Origin: Psychrilyobacter atlanticus DSM 19335
Lineage (GTDB): Bacteria; Fusobacteriota; Fusobacteriia; Fusobacteriales; Fusobacteriaceae
Assembly (NCBI RefSeq): GCF_000426625.1
Contig: NZ_KE384547.1
Span: forward strand, 2,223,159 to 2,287,158
Reading direction: 5' to 3'
DNA: 64,000 bases
Shown piece after piece: positions 16,218 through 24,341 of this stretch (positions within the stretch are counted from its first letter, which is position 1; the number at the start of each line of letters is the position of its first letter). The position numbers and the translations under genes are program-made. A model generated the notes under the pieces. It had not been told where the DNA came from, did no database searches, and saw only the letters and a list, made by a program, of their open reading frames with translations.

Positions 16218-17257
16218 CCTATAACTCCTCCTCCTATGAGGTATTTACCATAATATAACACCATATGCTGTCCCTTAGCATTTTGGGGATTTTTTTCTTC
16301 ATATTCAAAATATATCCTGTCTTCCTCACCAGGTTTAGCTACTCTTTTTAACCTTCCCATAAACCCATGACTTGAAAACCTCGGCCTCCCCATGAGTTCT
16401 ACCTCCAACAATTTATCTATCTCAACTACGAATTTATAGTCTATCAGCTCCACCTCTTTTATAAAGAGTTTTTCATAATCTCCCAAAAGGATCTCATTTT
16501 TAGAAGGTCTTATATCCAGTATGAAATAAGGTCTTGGTTTTTTTAGATTCAAACCTCTTCTCTGACCGATAGTATAGAGCTGATATCCATCATGAGTCCC
16601 CATTATATTCCCATCTTCATCTACAAAGTTCCCCTTTTCTATCTTATCTTTCAATTTTTCTTGCAGATACCCTTTATATCCTTCTGGAGCAAAACATATC
16701 CCCTGGCTGTCCTTTTTATTGTGAGTTACCAATCCTATTTTTTTAGCCATCTCCCTAACCTCTGTTTTTGTAAAGTTATACAATGGAAATTTCATCCTTT
16801 TTAGGGTATCTTCATCTAACCTGTAGAGCATATAGGTCTGATCTTTACGTATATCTGCTGCATTTTTTAGGAGATATTTGTCCATGTCTGGAGAATATTC
16901 CAAATTACAATAATGTCCTGTAGCTATATATTTGGCTCCTACTGAATCTGCATAATCTATTAGAGTTTTTATCTTTATTCTCTCATCACACACTACACAA
17001 GGAGATGGTGTTGTTCCCCCGCTATATCCATCTAAAAAATTCTTAATCACTATATTTTCAAAATCTTCCGACACATCTAAAACTACGTGTTTTATTTTTA
17101 ATGAATCCGCTACTTTTTTAGCTTCTGCTATCTCACCCTGGGATTTTTTATCTACCTGGAGAGTTACTGCTATTACCTCATATCCCTCTTCCCTCAAAAT
17201 ATATGAGGTTACTGAGGAATCAACTCCTCCACTTAATCCAACTATTACTTTTTCCAT
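16214..17257 (-). CDS. mnmA: tRNA-specific 2-thiouridylase
   Basis: 347 residues. The N-terminal PP-loop GLSGGVDSSV (residues 7-16), the active-site Cys in TPSPCVVCDERIK and the second catalytic Cys in SQGICFAPEGY identify MnmA, which makes the 2-thio group on U34 of Lys, Glu and Gln tRNAs. GTHDGYQLYTIGQRRGL is the conserved central motif. The upstream gap (17258-17436) carries two copies of a GNRA-hairpin repeat. It is followed directly by a lipoprotein gene. Confidence 0.96.
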   Translation of the reverse strand: MEKVIVGLSGGVDSSVTSYILREEGYEVIAVTLQVDKKSQGEIAEAKKVADSLKIKHVVLDVSEDFENIVIKNFLDGYSGGTTPSPCVVCDERIKIKTLIDYADSVGAKYIATGHYCNLEYSPDMDKYLLKNAADIRKDQTYMLYRLDEDTLKRMKFPLYNFTKTEVREMAKKIGLVTHNKKDSQGICFAPEGYKGYLQEKLKDKIEKGNFVDEDGNIMGTHDGYQLYTIGQRRGLNLKKPRPYFILDIRPSKNEILLGDYEKLFIKEVELIDYKFVVEIDKLLEVELMGRPRFSSHGFMGRLKRVAKPGEEDRIYFEYEEKNPQNAKGQHMVLYYGKYLIGGGVIG

Positions 17258-17347
17258 TTTTTATTCTCCTTTTTTCGCAATATCCTATGTTTACAAAGTA
17301 AACTAATATCTCAAGATTCTTAGATTATGCAATAATCTTTAGAAATC

Positions 17348-17395
17348 TTGGTGATACCCCTTGCGAGTAGTATATTGGTGATGTCCTTTACGGGT
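17348..17395 (-). repeat. GNRA-hairpin repeat, tandem copies 2 and 3
   Basis: Two adjacent units on the minus strand, ACTCGCAAGGGGTATCACCA (17368-17349) and ACCCGTAAAGGACATCACCA (17395-17376), spaced 27 bases, upstream of mnmA. The first is preceded on the plus strand by ATAATCTTTAGAAATCTT, which also precedes the copy at 57051. Confidence 0.55.
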
Positions 17396-17436
17396 ATTAT
17401 TTTGTCACAGATTTACATCATTTTTTTTACTCTAAT

Positions 17437-18330
17437 TTAATTTTGATCTTCTTCCTCAATATACCTTTCGATATTCCTATCCAAACTCTGTTCAAACTCT
17501 ACCATTAACTTTCTTTTCAATGCCTTATATTTTTCCGGAGAAATATCCTTATCTATATTTTTTTTCTCCAACTTTTCTTTTTTCTCCTGTTCCTCCTTTA
17601 TATTCAGGTTTGAACTAAATACAATTCCCAATGAAAAACTCAGGAGTAAAACACCCATTACACTCTCTAATATAGTCAGTGTCTGAGCAGCCAATGATAC
17701 TGGAACTATCTCTCCATAGCCTACACTGGTTAAGGTTATGAAACTAAAGTACATTCCTCTAAAGTAGAGACCTCCTGCTCCTAAACCTTTTGATACCATT
17801 CCATCTAAGGCGTTGGGGTTATTTTCTATCAACAATATATAGAAAAAACCAAAAATTATTCCAAGCGTTATATAAGTTAGAAGAACTATCCCAATATCAT
17901 CACTCTTAGCTCTCCTCTTACCAGATAAAATATCTACAAATACATATTTAATTATAAAAAATTGGGAGATCAATAAAAGTATTAAATTTAATATTATTAC
18001 CCATTTTAATGATGTTAAATTATCTCTTGTTAAACCAAATTTTCCTACCATTCCCTCTTCGAAGGAAAAGCTTATCCATATAGGTAAAATTATCAGATAG
18101 TAAAATGTAAACCCTATGAAGAACATCGGTCTTCTTTTAGCCATTCTAAATTTAAGTAAAAAATAGGCTATGGGGATTAAATTCATAAATATAGCTAAAC
18201 TATAATACATTCTAACTCTTAAATTTTCATTTATGTCTGCATCTATCCTCAGGGTAATTCCTAAAAGAATAGAGAGGATCATAAGAATTATTATATTTTT
18301 CAGTCCTTTTTTTACTTTTTTTCTCACCAA
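17437..18330 (-). CDS. Ion channel (K+ channel pore domain)
   Basis: 297 residues. Four or five hydrophobic helices are followed by a pore loop with the K+ selectivity filter TLTSVGYGE (about residues 203-211) and a last helix (LTILESVMGVLLLSFSLGIV), then a highly charged C-terminal tail. The filter makes K+ selectivity likely. There is no RCK/TrkA domain, so the gating signal is not evident. It follows birA by nine bases and is probably in the same operon. Confidence 0.82.
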   Translation of the reverse strand: MVRKKVKKGLKNIIILMILSILLGITLRIDADINENLRVRMYYSLAIFMNLIPIAYFLLKFRMAKRRPMFFIGFTFYYLIILPIWISFSFEEGMVGKFGLTRDNLTSLKWVIILNLILLLISQFFIIKYVFVDILSGKRRAKSDDIGIVLLTYITLGIIFGFFYILLIENNPNALDGMVSKGLGAGGLYFRGMYFSFITLTSVGYGEIVPVSLAAQTLTILESVMGVLLLSFSLGIVFSSNLNIKEEQEKKEKLEKKNIDKDISPEKYKALKRKLMVEFEQSLDRNIERYIEEEDQN

Positions 18331-18339
18331 CAGCCTCCT

Positions 18340-19044
18340 TTATAATTTTATATGAATCTCTCCTACCATAAATTCTTTTATTCCATCTGGAGTTTCTACC
18401 TCTAATCTTCCATTTGGTAATATTTTTCCTCCTATACCAGATATTTTAGACCCTAAAAATTCTATCTCTATATTTCTATTCAAAAGATAGTTTTTTTCAT
18501 TTATCTCGTATAAAATTTCCTTCCATTCTCCCCTTATATATCTGTTCCAATATTTTTCAAATGAATTTACAACTATTTTTATTGTATCCAGAACTTCATA
18601 TTTCTCACCAGTTGCACTTTTTAAGGAAATGCCATTTTTAGACTCTCCTAAAAATTCTAAATTATTTATATTTATTCCTATTCCTATAATAAAAAAATCT
18701 CCTACTTTCTCTACCAAGATTCCAGACAGTTTTTTATCGGAAAGATAGACATCATTGGTCCATTTAAATTTATAGTCTAATTCTACTATATTTTTTAATC
18801 CCTCTAACAATGCAATTCCTACAATCAAAGGTAGTTTGCTATACTCTTCCATACTTAGATTAGAGTCTTCCTTTAACGCAAAACTGAATAGTCCTGCTCC
18901 TGGGGGAGATACCCAAAGATTTCCTCTACGTCCCCGTCCAGAACTTTGAATATCTGCTATAACCAGATCCCATTGTTTTTTATTTTTTTTTTCCTTCAAA
19001 TAGTCACTGGTTGATCCCAGCTCATCAAAGTGAAATATTCTCAT
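18340..19044 (-). CDS. birA: Biotin--protein ligase
   Basis: 234 residues, catalytic and C-terminal domains only. The biotinyl-AMP loop is SSGRGRRGNLWVSPPGAGLF (about residues 34-53), and KWTNDVYLSDKKLSGILVE carries the catalytic Lys. It lacks the N-terminal DNA-binding domain of E. coli BirA, so it should attach biotin to carboxylase/decarboxylase carrier proteins without acting as repressor. Biotin-dependent Na+-pumping decarboxylases are common in Propionigenium-type fusobacteria, but none is in this window. Confidence 0.92.
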   Translation of the reverse strand: MRIFHFDELGSTSDYLKEKKNKKQWDLVIADIQSSGRGRRGNLWVSPPGAGLFSFALKEDSNLSMEEYSKLPLIVGIALLEGLKNIVELDYKFKWTNDVYLSDKKLSGILVEKVGDFFIIGIGININNLEFLGESKNGISLKSATGEKYEVLDTIKIVVNSFEKYWNRYIRGEWKEILYEINEKNYLLNRNIEIEFLGSKISGIGGKILPNGRLEVETPDGIKEFMVGEIHIKL

Positions 19045-19078
19045 CCTTTTCCTCCTATTTAGTGAGTAAAGCCAGTAT

Positions 19079-19109
19079 TAAAAAGGACACCGTGATCAGT
19101 GTCCTTTAA
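19079..19109 (-). terminator. Terminator after the SRA-like gene
   Basis: AAAGGACAC / GTGTCCTTT around an 8-base loop, six bases after the stop on the minus strand; the A-run on the left is a T-run on the transcript. Confidence 0.75.
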
Positions 19110-19114
19110 TTGTT

Positions 19115-19519
19115 TTACTTTACCTTTAGGGGGAACATAAATACATCCCTCTCCTCTTTATTATCGTCTAATTGTCTCTCTATTACAGGAGTTGAAATCA
19201 ATTCTACTTCCCCCTTATAGATATATTTTTTATCTTCATATAACTCTAAAAGGTGAAGGACAAATCCTTCTTCCTTGGCATTTAGGATAGATTTATTCTG
19301 TCTTTTCATCTCCTGGTCACCTTTTTTACCCATTCCGGTAAAATATAAGACATCTCCATCTTTCCTATGTTTATATGAACAATTATTAAATTTAGCCAAT
19401 AAGACTATCGTATTGGTTTTCTTGCTCTTTCTTACTCCCCCTTGATTAGAGCATAAAAAAGTTTCTGCTATCTCCTTATTTTCTAAAACTTGATCTACCT
19501 TTAAATCTTTTATTAACAT
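19115..19519 (-). CDS. Stand-alone SRA/YDG-like domain protein
   Basis: 134 residues. The pattern FLCSNQGGVRKSKKTNTIVL, then DGDVLYFTGMGKKGDQ, then EVELI and a final MFPLKVK, matches the SAD/SRA-like (YDG) module found in front of HNH nucleases such as ScoMcrA-type modification-dependent restriction enzymes. Here the nuclease is absent: the gene is only this domain and ends at a terminator. The start at 19519 follows AGAAGGAGATATAAG; an in-frame extension to 19555 has no such site. It may bind modified DNA or be a remnant of a restriction gene. No methylase or nuclease adjoins it. Confidence 0.6.
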   Translation of the reverse strand: MLIKDLKVDQVLENKEIAETFLCSNQGGVRKSKKTNTIVLLAKFNNCSYKHRKDGDVLYFTGMGKKGDQEMKRQNKSILNAKEEGFVLHLLELYEDKKYIYKGEVELISTPVIERQLDDNKEERDVFMFPLKVK

Positions 19520-19648
19520 CTTATATCTCCTTCTTTTATCCTCATCAGACCTCACCTTACTTCCCCTAAGTTAAGAGAAGTAAAAGCCCTTATTTTATTT
19601 AAATACCTCTAATCATAAATTCATGTCTATTATAACCCTTTAGGTTTT

Positions 19649-20095
19649 CTATTTTTTTAGTAAATTATCTAGTATTTCAGGGGTTACCTTATTATAGGTC
19701 TCATCGCCTATCTTTACATTAGGACCTTTTCCACATTGGCCAAAGCATCTCTGAGTCATTAATTTGTATTTCCCGTCAGAAGTGATTTCATCTGTCTCTA
19801 CTCCTAATATTTTTTTAGCTTCTTCCAGGACCTTCCCACTGCCATTATTTTTACAAGCTGTATGAGTGCAGACCTTCACTTCTATAATTTGCTTCCCCTC
19901 ACCCTTTAGGTGGGGATAAAACTTAATTGTATTCTCAACAGAAAAATCAAACTTATCCATCTTATCTGCAACAAATTTTATCATATCTTTAGATATATAA
20001 CCCTGAGAATTTTGAATAAATTCCAAAACCTCTAATTCATTATTTTTATCCTCTAAATTTTCTATAATTTTTTCTACCTCTTTATGTAGATCCAT
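19649..20095 (-). CDS. NuoE-like [2Fe-2S] thioredoxin-fold subunit
   Basis: 148 residues. An N-terminal helical part is followed by the NuoE/24-kDa thioredoxin-like domain with cluster ligands CTHTAC (C-x4-C, about residues 78-83) and CFGQCG (C-x3-C, about 117-121), plus ligand-adjacent GPNVKIGDETYNKVTPE. NuoE normally partners a flavoprotein (NuoF, HydB) in NADH oxidation. Here the only NuoF-like protein nearby is RnfC (21638-22918), so it may extend the electron path of this Rnf-like cluster. It starts 23 bases after the RnfD-RnfG fusion and is the last gene of the run. Confidence 0.88.
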   Translation of the reverse strand: MDLHKEVEKIIENLEDKNNELEVLEFIQNSQGYISKDMIKFVADKMDKFDFSVENTIKFYPHLKGEGKQIIEVKVCTHTACKNNGSGKVLEEAKKILGVETDEITSDGKYKLMTQRCFGQCGKGPNVKIGDETYNKVTPEILDNLLKK

Positions 20096-20118
20096 ATTTC
20101 CCCTCTCCTTTTATCTTT

Positions 20119-21645
20119 CTATTCTGTAGCTCCACCTTTTCCGTCTATATCTATTGTCTCTTCTGGATCTGTTGCTGCCTTTTCCATATAGGTAGCTCCT
20201 CCGTTTCCATCTATTTCAGAATAACCACTACCAAAGAGTCCCTCATGAGTTTTCAAGATTTTTTTAAAGGTTCTATGTAAATTTTTAGAAGTATATGTAG
20301 CTCCTAAAAATCCATCAACTTCTTTATTAAACTTATAGCTGCTATCTCTTCCTATCCACTGATCTTGCCAGTAAGAAGAAGAGATCTGATCCCCTAATCT
20401 CCATGTTTCCTTCTCATGAGTTATTGTCAGCCCTTTTATCCTGTGTTCTGTGTCTACAGCCAGATCAAAACCTATCCTTTCCTTTCCATATCCCTTGGAG
20501 TCCCCTACAACATAAGTTCCTACATTCAGATCATCTTTTTTTAAGGGATAATAGACAAATCCATTCTCAATTATTTTATCTTCAAACTCCACATCACTTC
20601 CGAAATATTTTCTTAAATTTATATAGTTTATCCCCTTAGGAATCATCTTCTCATCTTCATAGGTAATCACATAAAGTGCTCCCATTATAGCTAAACCACT
20701 GATCGAAATTAATTTTAAAAGTTTAATATATGGATAAGATTTGGCAAAGACTCTATTTGGAGTATATCTATTGACTATAGGAACCATTAAATTTGCTCCT
20801 AATACCCCCATGGTTATCCCTGTGGGCTGACTGGTAAACTCCGTTATCCCGAAAATCAATATTCCCATCAACATCAGATAAAAACCATATCCTACCCTGG
20901 TATACGGGCTGGTAACTGGATCTGTCGCTATAAATACCGAAGCAAACAATCCTCCACCTAGAATCATATTTACAAATGGATTAGGAGAAACAAAATTATT
21001 CAACATATATATTGTTCCCAGTAAAATTACAGGGCACTCCCACCTTATGGTTTTTTTATAGACCAGATAAACATACCCTAAAAAAACTGCTATCATAGAA
21101 CTTTCTCCGATACTTCCCAGCCTGTTCCCCAGGATTAAATCCCTATAAAATAAAGGTTCTCCTAAGTCACTTATAATTTTAGAAAGCCCTCCATATTTTA
21201 TCACAGGGTAGAGGGATACACCGGCGGTTCCATCAAAGTTATTTACCTGATAAAGATACATGGGAAATAATATCATTAAAAATAACCTTCCCAAGATTGC
21301 CGGATTAAATAAATTTTTTCCCAGCCCTCCGAATATATATTTACTTGAAATAGCTACAACTCCTCCTATTCCTGCTACATAAAATGGAGTTGTAGACGGG
21401 AGAGACAGCCCCAGAATCAATCCGGCTATTATCCCGCTCCCATCACGCATCCTGTCTTTTTTTATATTTTGCCAAAAAATTTCAGTAAAAAATGAAAATA
21501 TTACTGTCCCTAACAGGATCTTTACTGCTGCTATCCCATAGAAGTAGATGCTCACTGCCACACATGGAAGAAGAGCTATCCCGACTTCTATCATAATATT
21601 TTGAGTTGTATTCTCTGAACTGATATAAGGAGCTGTCTTAATCAT
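20119..21645 (-). CDS. RnfD-RnfG fusion protein
   Basis: 508 residues. Residues 1 to about 315 are RnfD/NqrB-like: many membrane helices, GGLGKNLFNPAILGRLFL and FIATDPVTSPYTRVGYG. The C-terminal part (about 330-485) is an exported FMN-binding (RnfG/NqrC) domain ending in DGFLGATYTSKNLHRTF, where the GAT Thr would carry FMN. A Gly/Asp/Glu-rich tail follows. The RnfD loop that normally has SGAT for covalent FMN reads TAGVSLYP here, so that site looks degenerate. It overlaps rnfC by eight bases. RnfD and RnfG are separate genes in standard rnf operons, so the fusion is notable. Confidence 0.85.
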   Translation of the reverse strand: MIKTAPYISSENTTQNIMIEVGIALLPCVAVSIYFYGIAAVKILLGTVIFSFFTEIFWQNIKKDRMRDGSGIIAGLILGLSLPSTTPFYVAGIGGVVAISSKYIFGGLGKNLFNPAILGRLFLMILFPMYLYQVNNFDGTAGVSLYPVIKYGGLSKIISDLGEPLFYRDLILGNRLGSIGESSMIAVFLGYVYLVYKKTIRWECPVILLGTIYMLNNFVSPNPFVNMILGGGLFASVFIATDPVTSPYTRVGYGFYLMLMGILIFGITEFTSQPTGITMGVLGANLMVPIVNRYTPNRVFAKSYPYIKLLKLISISGLAIMGALYVITYEDEKMIPKGINYINLRKYFGSDVEFEDKIIENGFVYYPLKKDDLNVGTYVVGDSKGYGKERIGFDLAVDTEHRIKGLTITHEKETWRLGDQISSSYWQDQWIGRDSSYKFNKEVDGFLGATYTSKNLHRTFKKILKTHEGLFGSGYSEIDGNGGATYMEKAATDPEETIDIDGKGGATE

Positions 21646-22918
21646 CGCTATCCCTTCCCTTTTCCAACCCTAAAAATATAGCCTCCATCAGAGGAACCTG
21701 ACTGGGGCATATGTATTCACAGCTGCCGCATTTTATACAGGAAGACAGGGAAAATTCTTTTTCCATCTGATGATACTTCCCTTTTTTTGCCAGTCTGTCA
21801 TATTCTAGTGGAAGCAGTCCCATAGGACACACATCTACACACCTGCCACACCTTATACAGGGTAATTTAGGAGGAAATTTTCCCTTCCCTAAGGCCAAAA
21901 TTCCATTCATTCCTTTAGAGGTAACATCTGTTTCCCCTATTTCATGACCCATCATAGGCCCACAGGCTATGATTTTATCCGCTGTATCCTCTTTAAGCCC
22001 TACATAATCTAAAATATTTTCTATTGGTGTTCCAATAGGAATCGATAAATTTTTAGGATCTCTTATCCCTTCTCCAGATACTGTAACTATACGTTCGACT
22101 ATTGGTGTTCCATGGGTTACCCCTCTGTAGATAGCCAGAATAGTCCCTACATTTAAAGTTATAGCCTCTAGCTCCCTTGGAAAAGATTTTATTTCCTTTT
22201 TCAGCAGAGCTTTTATAAGCTGTTTTTCTCCTCCCTGGGGATATATAGTTGGTAATTTTTGAACCCTTATCTCCTGATATTCCTTTACGCCTTCTTCCAT
22301 TTTTTCAATGGCCTCGGCTTTATTTTCCTCTATACCTATTATTCCTTCTTCCATCTCAAATGTTGTCATAAGAATTTTTATTCCCTCTAAGATTTCATTT
22401 GTATTTTCGATCATTATCCTGTTATCAGCATTTAAATATGGTTCACACTCAACGCCATTTATTATGATAGTTTTTAACTTGCCTTCCAGTTTGATATGAG
22501 TAGGAAAGGTAGCTCCTCCAAGACCTACTATCCCCAGATCATCCACCAATTCCTGTAATTTTTTAGGAGTAAAACTCTGTAGCTTTTTCCTCTTAAATTC
22601 TTCTCCTAAAAAATCATTTTCTATAGTTATCTCTTCTGCTTCCCGTCCCTTTATATGAATTTTTTTTATATGGGTAACTTTCCCTGAACAAGGAGAATGA
22701 ATAAAGGCAGAAAATTTCACCTCTGCTCTACCTATCTTTTGGTATTTTTTTACTTGATCTCCTACTTTAACCATGACAGTCGCAGGGACGCCTATATGCT
22801 GCAGGGTCGTTACTCTATACGTCCCGACCTCTGGCATCTGTTCAATTTTTTTATCGGAAGTTATCTCTTTCTCTCTGGGGTGGATTCCCCCTCTAAAAAA
22901 TGTAGGTTTTAAAAACAT
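21638..22918 (-). CDS. RnfC-like NADH:flavin/Fe-S subunit
   Basis: 426 residues. It has the RnfC N-terminus (GGIHPREKEITSDKKIEQMP), the NuoF-like Rossmann/FMN region with GIVGLGGATFPTHIKL and YPQGGEKQLIKALL, and two C-terminal [4Fe-4S] motifs: CIRCGRCVDVCP and CIKCGSCEYICP. It is a cytoplasmic subunit that would take electrons from NADH or ferredoxin and pass them to the RnfD-RnfG protein. It overlaps that gene by eight bases. rnfE, rnfA and rnfB, normally in the same operon, are absent here. Confidence 0.92.
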   Translation of the reverse strand: MFLKPTFFRGGIHPREKEITSDKKIEQMPEVGTYRVTTLQHIGVPATVMVKVGDQVKKYQKIGRAEVKFSAFIHSPCSGKVTHIKKIHIKGREAEEITIENDFLGEEFKRKKLQSFTPKKLQELVDDLGIVGLGGATFPTHIKLEGKLKTIIINGVECEPYLNADNRIMIENTNEILEGIKILMTTFEMEEGIIGIEENKAEAIEKMEEGVKEYQEIRVQKLPTIYPQGGEKQLIKALLKKEIKSFPRELEAITLNVGTILAIYRGVTHGTPIVERIVTVSGEGIRDPKNLSIPIGTPIENILDYVGLKEDTADKIIACGPMMGHEIGETDVTSKGMNGILALGKGKFPPKLPCIRCGRCVDVCPMGLLPLEYDRLAKKGKYHQMEKEFSLSSCIKCGSCEYICPSQVPLMEAIFLGLEKGRDSDD

Positions 22919-22934
22919 GACCTTCCCCCTAAAT

Positions 22935-23378
22935 CTATAGTTTCATCCTATGATCTCCAGTCTTTCCAGACTCTGCCTTCTCCACTAAAAATTCCATCAT
23001 TTTTTTAAATTTCTTACTCGAACTTGTAGCCCCTGCTACAATATCGATCTCCGGCATTTGAAAATCATCTTTTCCTATAGATTTTTTTTCCAAACCTTCC
23101 ATAAAATTTTCAGTCAGTACTACCGAATATTCCTTGGGATCAGTTCCTGATTTGGCCCTCATCTTCTCATTATATTTTACATCTTGGCTGACTAATTTCC
23201 CTGCTTTATTAACCTTATCAGTTGTAACTTCCACTATCTTTCCGTCTTCTACCCTAATACCTGCAGTTGAGGCCCATCCATGGGGATATTCATCCTGCTG
23301 TACAAAATACTCCCCGTCCATCAATTGTGCTCCTAAAATACTTGTTGCCATAATTAGATATAAAATTATTTTCTTCAT
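22935..23378 (-). CDS. Exported FMN-binding domain protein 1
   Basis: 147 residues: a cleavable-type signal peptide (MKKIILYLIMATSILGA) and one FMN_bind domain, with IDIVAGATSSSKKFKKMM near the C-terminus; the GAT Thr should carry FMN added by an ApbE flavin transferase. It is probably soluble or loosely attached outside the inner membrane. The first 22 codons are the same as in the next gene upstream (23393-23857), showing a recent tandem duplication. Placement directly before rnfC suggests it accepts electrons from the RnfD-RnfG protein. Confidence 0.85.
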   Translation of the reverse strand: MKKIILYLIMATSILGAQLMDGEYFVQQDEYPHGWASTAGIRVEDGKIVEVTTDKVNKAGKLVSQDVKYNEKMRAKSGTDPKEYSVVLTENFMEGLEKKSIGKDDFQMPEIDIVAGATSSSKKFKKMMEFLVEKAESGKTGDHRMKL

Positions 23379-23392
23379 AGTACCCCCTATTT

Positions 23393-23857
23393 TTATAATT
23401 TAATTTTATGTTTTCCTGTATCTCCAGACTCTGCCTTTTTCACCAAAAATTTCATCATCTTTTTAAATTTTTTGCTGGAACTTGTAGCTCCTGCCAGAGT
23501 ATCTATATATGGCATCTGAAAATCAACATTTTCCATAGATGCTCCTGCCACGGCATCTCTTTCTTTCAATGAATTCATAAATTTTTCAGGGACTCTCATT
23601 GAAAACTCTTTCATATCGGTTCCAGTTACAGCCAGCATCTCCTCATTATACTTTTTATCCTCACTGACAAAGTTTCCCTTTCTGTCTACCAGGTCTGCCA
23701 CTACTTCTACTATCTCACCATTTTTTACCCTAATACTGGTAATTGCCGCATATCCATCTGCATAATATTTGGCTTCCTGTGCTACATAATGTCCATCCAT
23801 CAATTGTGCTCCTAAAATACTCGTTGCCATAATTAGATATAAAATTATTTTCTTCAT
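23393..23857 (-). CDS. Exported FMN-binding domain protein 2
   Basis: 154 residues, with signal peptide MKKIILYLIMATSILGA and the flavinylation motif DTLAGATSSSKKFKKMM. It differs from protein 1 in the middle (an insert RDAVAGASMENV, which is itself AGAS-containing) but is otherwise its close paralogue. It lies 14 bases upstream of protein 1. Role as for protein 1: a small periplasmic flavoprotein electron carrier, by inference. Confidence 0.85.
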   Translation of the reverse strand: MKKIILYLIMATSILGAQLMDGHYVAQEAKYYADGYAAITSIRVKNGEIVEVVADLVDRKGNFVSEDKKYNEEMLAVTGTDMKEFSMRVPEKFMNSLKERDAVAGASMENVDFQMPYIDTLAGATSSSKKFKKMMKFLVKKAESGDTGKHKIKL

Positions 23858-23884
23858 AGCTTCCTCCTATTTTATAATTTACTC

Positions 23885-24316
23885 TTAATGAAACCAACCT
23901 TCAAACTTACCTATTTTCCCTTGTTCAGATTTTTTTATTAAAAACACAGTCATTTTATTAAACTTATTACACACGACTGTGGCTCCTGCTATGGTGTCTA
24001 CCCTGGACATCTTATAATTTCCAGCTTCTTTTAGTTTTTTCATATACTCTTTTTGGAGTTCTGCATATGGATCTATTCCCCCTGTATCTTTTAAAACTAC
24101 CTTCAAATCTTTTTCATCTTGACTAATTAACTTCCCGTCTTTAGTTACCATATCTACATTTACCCAGTCAATTTGATTATTTTTTACCCTCAAATCCACC
24201 TTGGTTCTCCACTTTTTTCCCCTTACCACATTTTCTACAACCGAATAATTCCCATCTGTCAATTTAGTGGCAAATACAGCCGTTATTAAAATGAAATATA
24301 CAATTATAACTTTCAA
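23885..24316 (-). CDS. Exported FMN-binding domain protein 3, diverged
   Basis: 143 residues with a signal peptide (MKVIIVYFILITAVFA) and a diverged FMN_bind domain. The flavinylation motif is DTIAGATVVCNKFNKM: the Thr is kept, but the usual Ser/Thr two places later is Val, and a Cys follows it. It is the first of the three FMN-binding genes and lies 25 bases downstream of acpS, so the cluster may start with acpS. Confidence 0.8.
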   Translation of the reverse strand: MKVIIVYFILITAVFATKLTDGNYSVVENVVRGKKWRTKVDLRVKNNQIDWVNVDMVTKDGKLISQDEKDLKVVLKDTGGIDPYAELQKEYMKKLKEAGNYKMSRVDTIAGATVVCNKFNKMTVFLIKKSEQGKIGKFEGWFH

Positions 24317-24341
24317 TTTTCCCCCTTATAGTTTTCTCTAA

